Positions 8,142-13,004 of a stretch of 13,004 bases of DNA are shown in pieces. The stretch's first letter is position 1. Each line of letters begins with the position of its first letter. A model generated the notes under the pieces. The model ran no database searches and was not told the origin of the DNA. It worked only from the letters and a program-made list of their open reading frames with translations. A program made the translations under genes and the position numbers. The DNA comes from Spirochaetia bacterium UBA5368 (GTDB lineage: Bacteria; Spirochaetota; UBA4802; UBA5368): the NCBI GenBank assembly GCA_002407865.1, contig DHPI01000068.1:19034-32037 (forward strand). Direction: 5' to 3'.

Positions 8142-8150
8142 ACTATACCA
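8142..8150 (-). promoter_or_regulatory. Extended -10 promoter candidate for the C69 peptidase gene
   Basis: On the minus strand the sequence reads TGGTATAGT, that is a TG-n extension joined to TATAGT (5 of 6 matches to TATAAT). No good -35 hexamer lies 16-18 nt upstream, as is common for extended -10 promoters. Transcription starting about 7 nt further on would give a short leader of about 20-25 nt containing the strong GGGAGG ribosome binding site. No start-site data are available. Confidence 0.4.
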
Positions 8151-8278
8151 CATTATGGGGAATGTATATCATTGCGAAAAAATATCCAGCAAAAAACTGG
8201 AAATGGGCGCTATGAAAGGCGTCTTTATGAGACACGCATGCAGCATGGTGCTATGCCGTTTCATTACGGAAAATTATG

Positions 8279-8306
8279 TTGACGTACGGAGGGTATCGGA
8301 TTGAAT
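8279..8306 (+). promoter_or_regulatory. Weak promoter candidate for the acetyltransferase-glycosyltransferase pair
   Basis: TTGACG at 8279-8284 (5 of 6 matches to TTGACA) is followed after 16 nt by TTGAAT at 8301-8306 (5 of 6 matches to TATAAT by position, except that the important second A is replaced and G stands at position 3, so effectively 4 of 6). A start near 8313 would leave a leader of about 23 nt. Hexamers of this quality can occur by chance; position in the divergent spacer is the main support. Confidence 0.25.
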
Positions 8307-8316
8307 ACCTCAGTAC
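8284..8316 (+). repeat. Imperfect dyad in the divergent spacer, upstream of the acetyltransferase gene
   Basis: GTAC (8284-8287) pairs with GTAC (8313-8316). After a G/A mismatch, GAGGGTAT (8289-8296) pairs with ATACCTC (8305-8311) with one bulged G, around an 8-nt centre (8297-8304). In total 11 base pairs can form. It overlaps the weak promoter hexamers at 8279-8306 and ends 19 nt before ATG 8336. It could be an operator for a dimeric regulator or an RNA hairpin near the ribosome binding region. There is no T-run, so it is not a standard terminator. Confidence 0.4.
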
Positions 8317-8335
8317 ATAATTTACCGTAGAAGAA

Positions 8336-8986
8336 ATGGCAATGGACAATTATCTCAAGTCTTCCCTCTATACGCGAGTCACGTTTCACGTGCGCACATT
8401 TCTCCATTATCACCTTTCATTCAAAAAAAAGTTTGCCAGGATGGATGGGCGTCCGCTGGTTATCGGCATATGGAACGTACAGGTGTACGGTCCGAATATC
8501 AGCCTCGGCAAAAACGTCGTCATCGTCGGCGCAAACGGATCGAGCACGAATATTACGACGGTGAAAATGAACGGACACGAAGGGTCGATCGATATCGGGG
8601 ATAACGTGCTCGTTATGAACGGCGTCCGCATCAGCAGCGCTTCGAGAATCGTTATAGGCGAAGATTGTATGCTTGCGAATTTCTGCTATCTGACCGACGC
8701 GGACTGGCACGATATCTACGATAGGACGATGCCCGTCGGCAGAACCTCGCCGATCGTTCTCGAGAAGGGGGCATGGATAGGGGATTCTGCTATAATCTGC
8801 AAGGGCGTGAGGGTGGGCCGAAATTCCATTGTCGGCGCGGGGGCCGTGGTTACCAAAGATGTGCCGCCTAACGTTGTCGTTGCCGGCAACCCGGCGCGGA
8901 TAATGAAGAAACTCGACCCGGACAAAGTGATAACCATGGGAGCCCTGTACGAAAAATTTAAAAAGCACGGAGGTCGCCGCCGTTGA
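8336..8986 (+). CDS. Left-handed beta-helix (hexapeptide repeat) O-acetyltransferase
   Basis: A 216-residue enzyme of the CysE/LacA/WcaF/NodL acyltransferase superfamily. After a basic N-terminal helical segment (about 1-45), hexapeptide repeats run from about 48 to 195 (ISLGKNVVIVGANG, GSIDIGDNVLVMNGVRI, SRIVIGEDCMLANFCYL, GAWIGDSAIICKGVRVGRNSIVGAGAVVTKDVPPNVVVAGNPARIMKKL). The final block is the usual acetyl-CoA binding end of the family. The extruded loop TDADWHDIYDR contains His125, the likely catalytic histidine. A trimer is expected from the family. ATG 8336 and ATG 8342 are both possible; the latter has AGAAG about 8 nt upstream, so the exact start is uncertain by two codons. The stop TGA overlaps the TTG start of the glycosyltransferase gene, so the two probably work on the same sugar, for example acetylating a surface glycan. 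The acceptor is unknown. Confidence 0.87.
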   Translation: MAMDNYLKSSLYTRVTFHVRTFLHYHLSFKKKFARMDGRPLVIGIWNVQVYGPNISLGKNVVIVGANGSSTNITTVKMNGHEGSIDIGDNVLVMNGVRISSASRIVIGEDCMLANFCYLTDADWHDIYDRTMPVGRTSPIVLEKGAWIGDSAIICKGVRVGRNSIVGAGAVVTKDVPPNVVVAGNPARIMKKLDPDKVITMGALYEKFKKHGGRRR

Positions 8987-10203
8987 AAATATGCATGTTG
9001 TGCTATCGCGGTAATCCCTACAGCGGCGGCCAGGGCATTTATTTAAAGTATGTCAGCGAGGAGCTTGTTCGCCAGGGACATGATGTCCATGTAATCGTCG
9101 GGCCGCCGTATCCCCCCTCTATGAATGGCGTCACTATGCATTACATTCACAATAACGAGTATTATGTGAAAAAGGGCACATTGATCGTCAATAAATCCGC
9201 GCCGTTTGATATTTTCAGACCGCTGAACGCGTACGAATTTCTCAGCACCCGGATTGGCTGTTTTTCGGAAATCAGCGCCTTCAGTTTCCGCGCCTTTATG
9301 CTGATACGCCGGCTGATAGAGCGCATCCCGTTCGATGTGATCCACGACAATCAGTGCCTGGGCTATGGTCTGCTTCTTATGCGCGAGTTCGGGGTGCCCG
9401 TGATTGCGACGATTCATCACCCCCTGACGATAGACCTTGAAAATGCTATAGAACGCGCGTCGTCGTTCCTGAATAAAATGAAGGGCGTCATGTTTTATCC
9501 TATTCTGATGCAGCAAATCGTTTCGAAACGCCTGGATCATATCATTACGGTTTCCCATGATTCGCGCTCAAGGATTGCCGCCGATTTCGGCGTGCCGATG
9601 GAAAACCAGACGGTTGTGTACAACGGTCTCGACACGTCGATATTCCATCCCATTAAAGGTATAAGAAAGAGGAAAGGCAAGCTGCTGTTTGTAGGCAACG
9701 TGGAGGATGGAAAAAAGGGATTTGTCTACCTTGCGAAGGCGCTTCAGCATGTGAGGGGGGATGTGAAGCTCTCGGTCGTTGATGGGGGCTCGCCGCACCG
9801 AAAGGTGACGGGCGAGCTTATACGAAAGTTGAAGCTTCTTGACAGAATAGAACTTATCGGGAAGGCGACAACCGAGCAGCTTGTGCGACATTACTGCGAG
9901 TCGGAGATCGCCATCGTGCCGTCAACGTATGAGGGGTTCGGATTTCCCGCTGCGGAGGCGATGGCCTGCGGCGTTCCGGTTATCGCGAGCGACGGCGGTG
10001 CGCTGCCCGAAGTGGTTGGAGACGCCGGCGTTATCGTGCCTTCGCGCGACGATATCGCCCTTGCCGACGCAATCGATAGCCTTATGGCCGATAGAAAAAA
10101 ACGTACCATGCTGGCGGCGCAGGGAAAGGAGCGTGTAATACGGGAATTCAACTGGCCGAAGGCGGTCGGCGCAATGGTTGACGTATATAAAAGCAAGATG
10201 TAA
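8983..10203 (+). CDS. Family-4-like (GT-B fold) glycosyltransferase
   Basis: A 406-residue retaining glycosyltransferase using a nucleotide-sugar donor. The N-terminal acceptor domain begins MKICMLCYRGNPYSGGQGIYLKYVSEELVRQGHDVHVI, with the glycine-rich loop (SGGQG) of GT4 enzymes. The linker motif VYNGLDTSIFHP includes Asn214-Gly215. The donor domain follows (LLFVGNVEDGKKGFVYLAKAL) with the EX7E motif Glu317-Glu325 in YEGFGFPAAEAMACGVPVIASDGGALPEVVGDAG. No signal peptide or membrane helix is seen, so it should act at the cytoplasmic face. The start codon is TTG at 8983, with GGAGG at 8969-8973 nine nt before it. The next ATG (8995) would remove MKIC, the first part of the first beta strand. 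It shares TTGA with the acetyltransferase stop codon, which indicates translational coupling. Product sugar and pathway (lipopolysaccharide, capsule or glycolipid) are not determinable here. Confidence 0.9.
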   Translation: MKICMLCYRGNPYSGGQGIYLKYVSEELVRQGHDVHVIVGPPYPPSMNGVTMHYIHNNEYYVKKGTLIVNKSAPFDIFRPLNAYEFLSTRIGCFSEISAFSFRAFMLIRRLIERIPFDVIHDNQCLGYGLLLMREFGVPVIATIHHPLTIDLENAIERASSFLNKMKGVMFYPILMQQIVSKRLDHIITVSHDSRSRIAADFGVPMENQTVVYNGLDTSIFHPIKGIRKRKGKLLFVGNVEDGKKGFVYLAKALQHVRGDVKLSVVDGGSPHRKVTGELIRKLKLLDRIELIGKATTEQLVRHYCESEIAIVPSTYEGFGFPAAEAMACGVPVIASDGGALPEVVGDAGVIVPSRDDIALADAIDSLMADRKKRTMLAAQGKERVIREFNWPKAVGAMVDVYKSKM

Positions 10204-10205
10204 GG

Positions 10206-11051
10206 CTACTTCATGTTGATGATTTTTACGCCGCGCGCCAGCTCGAGAAAAAAGACCTTCCCCGGATCGACCGCCTGGTTGAACTGAATGCCGCTGAGTG
10301 TAAACTGCATTCGCTCGCCGGATGACGGCAGTATAAGCCGGATTTTTCTGTACACGAGCGCGCTCCCCTGCCGCAGCGGTTTTTCAAGGTAGAGCTCTGT
10401 TTTTATCCCGCCGTTTTTTTTCAGCAGCAATATTTTATCCGGGATGCCGTCGCTGAACGAAATGGTTTCAAAATATGAATCGTTTTCGAGAATAAGGAAG
10501 CTTGTGCAATCACCGTTATGTTTTGGCGAATTTGCGGCAAGTCCCCGCTTGATGGAGTAATTTTCGATGAGCGGAATCTGGCCGACCGCGAGCGGATACA
10601 GGATTTTAAAGTCCAGGGCGACGTTTGCGTAATCCTGAATGGAGATGCTTGAGGCGCTGTCCAGATACAATGATTTCTCCATCGGAAAATACAACTTGAG
10701 CGCGTCGTTGTCCTGAATGAGCACGGTCAGCACGCTGCGGAAAATTGCATCGAGCAGGGTGACGCGCATCATGCGGGGGGTTTTATTATATACGATTTCC
10801 CCTGTCACGTTGAATTTTTTCTTGCCGGCGCTTCCTTCCGCCGAAAGCCGGGCGGTGTATGCCTGCGGCGAATTACTGTTAACGGCCATAATTTCCGAAA
10901 GAAGCAATTGTGCGGTCTCATTGCCGATTATCGTTATTCCTTCTTCTTTTTTTACCGCGCCCCCCGCGCAGCCGCAGATTGATACAATGCACAATGTAAC
11001 TGCCAGTTTTCGTATAAAAGACGATACACGGTGTTCGTTATTAGTGTTCAT
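10206..11051 (-). CDS. LolB/DUF4292-like outer-membrane lipoprotein
   Basis: A 281-residue predicted lipoprotein. A basic start (HRVSSFIRK) is followed by a hydrophobic stretch and a lipobox-like ICGC with Cys28 as the modified residue; the -1 Gly is canonical while Ile-Cys at -3/-2 is looser. The mature part resembles the LolA/LolB/DUF4292 fold, with YTARLSAEGSAGKKKFNVTGEIVYNKTPRMMRVTLLD, then LTVLIQDNDALKLYFPMEKSLYLDSA, many amphipathic strands, and KIRLILPSSGERMQFTLSGIQFN near the end. Such proteins bind lipoprotein acyl chains or lipids at the outer membrane, so a role in lipid or lipoprotein placement is inferred. The ATG lies inside the end of the TPR gene (11-bp overlap, different frame), so translation is probably coupled. 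It ends in TAG, two bases from the stop of the convergent glycosyltransferase gene. The family name is by pattern only and is less certain than the lipoprotein call. Confidence 0.75.
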   Translation of the reverse strand: MNTNNEHRVSSFIRKLAVTLCIVSICGCAGGAVKKEEGITIIGNETAQLLLSEIMAVNSNSPQAYTARLSAEGSAGKKKFNVTGEIVYNKTPRMMRVTLLDAIFRSVLTVLIQDNDALKLYFPMEKSLYLDSASSISIQDYANVALDFKILYPLAVGQIPLIENYSIKRGLAANSPKHNGDCTSFLILENDSYFETISFSDGIPDKILLLKKNGGIKTELYLEKPLRQGSALVYRKIRLILPSSGERMQFTLSGIQFNQAVDPGKVFFLELARGVKIINMK

Positions 11052-12915
11052 GGCCCTGCCTGTACTGCTGTATCTTATTACTAATCTTCGGATCGTTTTT
11101 CAGCTTTAATGACTTGCCCCAGTAGTCCAATGCACGGGCACTGTCGCCCATTTCTCTGTATGTATCGCCAATGTGGTCGAACACAACCGGGTCCGGCGAG
11201 CTTTCCTTTTCCAGTTGCTTTTCCGCTTCAAGAAGATTTTGCAGGGCGAGATCGTACCGGCCCTTGCGATAGTATGCCCAGCCGAGAGAGTCGAGATACG
11301 CGCCGTTTGAAGGCTCGTACGACAGGGCCTTTTTAATAAGATCGATCGATTCATCGAGATGCATGTTGTTATCCGCGTAGAGGTATCCGAGAAAATTGTA
11401 CGCGCGCGAGCTTTCAGGATTATACTGAATGGCCTTTTTCAGGGATTCGATGGTGTCCTGTATCTTGCTTTGTTTTTCCTGTACGGTGGCAAGATAGAAA
11501 TAATATGTTTCGTTTTCACTCTCGATAGTCAGCGCCTTTTTAATGCAGCTCTCGGCGGATGTGTAATTGTCCCTTCGCGAGTATAGCAGCCCTTTAAAAA
11601 AATACGGTTTGGAATTCCCCGGCTCAAGCGATATCGCCGTGTCGAGATACTTCGAGGCCTCCTCGAAATTATTTTTCAGGCTGTACAGATATCCTATGTG
11701 GATGAGAATGTCCGAAGAAGGCTTCAACTCATTGGTCTTTTTATAATGCACGATTGCCAGTGAGAAATTGCCTGTTTCCTCGTAGGTACGTGCCAGGTAA
11801 AAATAGAGTTCGGGAATATCGTTTTTTATCGCGAGCGCCCTGACGAGGTTGTCGCGCGCCATCGTATACTGTTGCGCCTTGAAAAGGAGAATGCCGGCGG
11901 TAAAGAATTCGCTGAGCGCGGTGGTCTTGTCGTTTTTGCGCAGGCTTACCCTTGCGAGGGCGATGTGCGGCGAAATGAAACCGGTGCTTTTTTTGAGAAA
12001 TTCCTTCAGCGCTTTTTCGGCGTCGTCGTCCCTGCGGAGAAGCTCGAGATACAGGCACTTCGCGAGACGCCCGTCGGTTGTTTTCGAATCTATTGCGTTT
12101 CTGAGGTGCGTCAGCGCCCTGCCGTCGTTTTGCAGGTAATAGATGCGTCCCAACAATGTGTTGATTTTATCGTTGCCCGGAAATTTTTTAAGATATTCTT
12201 CGGCATAGAACCTGGCGTTGTCGAGGGAATACTGGTCCATATACACAAACGCCAGGATGTATTTCGAGGAGAAATTGTCCGGATTAACCTCGATGCATTT
12301 TTTAAAGTGCTCGATTGATGTGTCTATCTGCCCCTTTGAATAATAAATGTATCCCAGGTAATAATGAGAATACTCAACGTAATAATCGTCGACTGTTTCT
12401 GATGCGGCAATCTCGACAATGTTTCTGAAATATACCATCGCCTTATCCAGGTTTTTCAGGTTGGAGTAATACAGGTTGCCGAGCGTGTAATGCACATTCA
12501 CCATTTCCGGATGGTTCATGGCGAGAGGTTCCAGAGATTGCGCCGCTTTTTCGTAATTCATCAATGTCGAATACACGGAGTATTTAATAAAATACGCTCT
12601 GGCGTAATCGGGGTTCTCTTTGATCGACAAGTCGGCGTAATTGACTGCATTTTCATAATCGTACAGGCGGAAATAGCAGTCCGCAAGCTGGTAATAGACC
12701 GCGTCAAGGCGGGTTTTGTATGCCGCCGCATCCATAAAATATTTTATCGCGGTTTGATACTCGCTCCTGGATTTATAATACATCCCGTAGCTGAAGTCCG
12801 CCCAGTCTGCCTGGACTGGGCGGGATGCGACCGTGGCGCGTTTCTGATGTTGCGTGGCGCCGCAGGCGGTTGTAAGAACGACGAGACCAAGTAATAACAC
12901 CCGTATTTTTTTCAT
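11041..12915 (-). CDS. TPR-repeat lipoprotein
   Basis: A 624-residue protein with signal MKKIRVLLLGLVVLTTAC, where Cys18 is the likely lipidation site (TTAC, a somewhat relaxed lipobox). Nearly all the rest is tetratricopeptide repeats, about 14 units, for example AVYYQLADCYFRLYDYENAVNYADLSIKENP, SHYYLGYIYYSKGQIDTSIEHFKKCIEVNP and PYFFKGLLYSRRDNYTSAESCIKKALTIE. The last part (AYNFLGYLYADNNMHLDESIDLIKKAL, YLDSLGWAYYRKGRYDLALQNLLEAE, VFDHIGDTYREMGDSARALDYWGKSLKL) matches the C-terminus typical of large TPR lipoproteins that often neighbour LolB/DUF4292-type genes. It should be a protein-binding scaffold tethered to a membrane; no enzyme domain is present. ATG 12915 has a G-rich site (GGGGGGA, complement of 12927-12933) 11 nt upstream, which is a slightly long spacing. 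It is the first gene of a two-gene leftward unit. Confidence 0.87.
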   Translation of the reverse strand: MKKIRVLLLGLVVLTTACGATQHQKRATVASRPVQADWADFSYGMYYKSRSEYQTAIKYFMDAAAYKTRLDAVYYQLADCYFRLYDYENAVNYADLSIKENPDYARAYFIKYSVYSTLMNYEKAAQSLEPLAMNHPEMVNVHYTLGNLYYSNLKNLDKAMVYFRNIVEIAASETVDDYYVEYSHYYLGYIYYSKGQIDTSIEHFKKCIEVNPDNFSSKYILAFVYMDQYSLDNARFYAEEYLKKFPGNDKINTLLGRIYYLQNDGRALTHLRNAIDSKTTDGRLAKCLYLELLRRDDDAEKALKEFLKKSTGFISPHIALARVSLRKNDKTTALSEFFTAGILLFKAQQYTMARDNLVRALAIKNDIPELYFYLARTYEETGNFSLAIVHYKKTNELKPSSDILIHIGYLYSLKNNFEEASKYLDTAISLEPGNSKPYFFKGLLYSRRDNYTSAESCIKKALTIESENETYYFYLATVQEKQSKIQDTIESLKKAIQYNPESSRAYNFLGYLYADNNMHLDESIDLIKKALSYEPSNGAYLDSLGWAYYRKGRYDLALQNLLEAEKQLEKESSPDPVVFDHIGDTYREMGDSARALDYWGKSLKLKNDPKISNKIQQYRQGHEH

Positions 12916-12945
12916 AAATCAGAATATCCCCCCGCATGTACATCA

Positions 12946-12974
12946 AAAGTACCCAGCGGGATAATTATTGTCAA
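12946..12974 (-). promoter_or_regulatory. Promoter candidate for the TPR-lipoprotein pair
   Basis: On the minus strand a perfect TTGACA (12969-12974) is followed after exactly 17 nt by TACTTT (12946-12951), which keeps the key T, A and final T of the -10 consensus. The implied start near 12939 gives a leader of about 25 nt containing the G-rich ribosome binding site. It is the best -35 match I found in any intergenic stretch here. Confidence 0.5.
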
Positions 12975-12987
12975 ACCTAAATGAACA

Positions 12988-13001
12988 GCGGCCAAAGCCG
13001 C
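12988..13001. repeat. Short GC hairpin at the window edge
   Basis: GCGGC (12988-12992) and GCCGC (12997-13001) form a perfect 5-bp stem around a CAAA loop. On the minus strand it is followed by TGTTCATTTA, only mildly T-rich. It may be part of a terminator of a gene beyond the window, but the flank is cut off and the stem is short. Confidence 0.25.
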
Positions 13002-13004
13002 GGG

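Noticed and set aside
8236..8256. Bulged hairpin GCAT-GC-AGCA / TGCT-ATGC in the divergent spacer
   Set aside because: Two 4-bp stems split by a 2-nt bulge with a 3-nt loop are weak, and the position has no clear regulatory logic.
8203..8304. Small open frame of 33 codons (MGAMKGVFMRHACSM...) in the divergent spacer
   Set aside because: It has no convincing ribosome binding site or recognisable features, and it runs through the promoter/dyad region. Conservation would be needed to support it.

Overview
The window comes from a bacterium with a two-membrane envelope. Evidence for this is a pair of lipoproteins (a long TPR protein and a LolB/DUF4292-like protein), a membrane-anchored LysM/M23 peptidoglycan peptidase, and a sugar-polymer gene pair. 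Base composition is near balanced, codon use is uniform, and Shine-Dalgarno sites are clear at several starts. The mix of LysM-M23 peptidase, PDZ/multi-TM/PP2C phosphatase and TPR plus LolB-like lipoproteins would suit a spirochaete or a deltaproteobacterium-like lineage, but nothing here fixes the taxon. I see no rRNA, tRNA, CRISPR array, insertion sequence or phage gene.

Layout. Bases 1-6732 form a rightward block: the last 47 codons of an unidentified gene, a LysM-LysM-M23 peptidase, glyS (glycyl-tRNA synthetase beta chain) carrying one in-frame TAG at codon 74, a PDZ/10-TM/GAF-like/PP2C (RsbU/SpoIIE-type) phosphatase, and a metallo-beta-lactamase-fold hydrolase. A leftward secernin-like C69 peptidase (6769-8118) converges on this block. 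A 217-bp divergent spacer with promoter-like elements and a dyad leads into a rightward pair, a hexapeptide-repeat acetyltransferase and a family-4-like glycosyltransferase, joined by a 4-bp stop/start overlap. That pair converges, with only 2 bp between stop codons, on a leftward pair: the TPR lipoprotein and the LolB-like lipoprotein, which overlap by 11 bp.

How the genes relate. The peptidase, the acetyltransferase/glycosyltransferase pair and the two lipoproteins all act on envelope building. The PP2C protein looks like a transmembrane sensor with an outward PDZ domain and a cytoplasmic Ser/Thr phosphatase, probably acting on an anti-anti-sigma or similar phosphoprotein encoded elsewhere. 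The main oddity is the amber codon in glyS: the frame on both sides is full length and well conserved, so the choice is between a sequencing error, a recent nonsense mutation and suppressed read-through. Global TAG reassignment is unlikely, because TAG ends the LolB-like gene. I do not see a clear new multi-gene system; most genes are recognisable household or envelope types.
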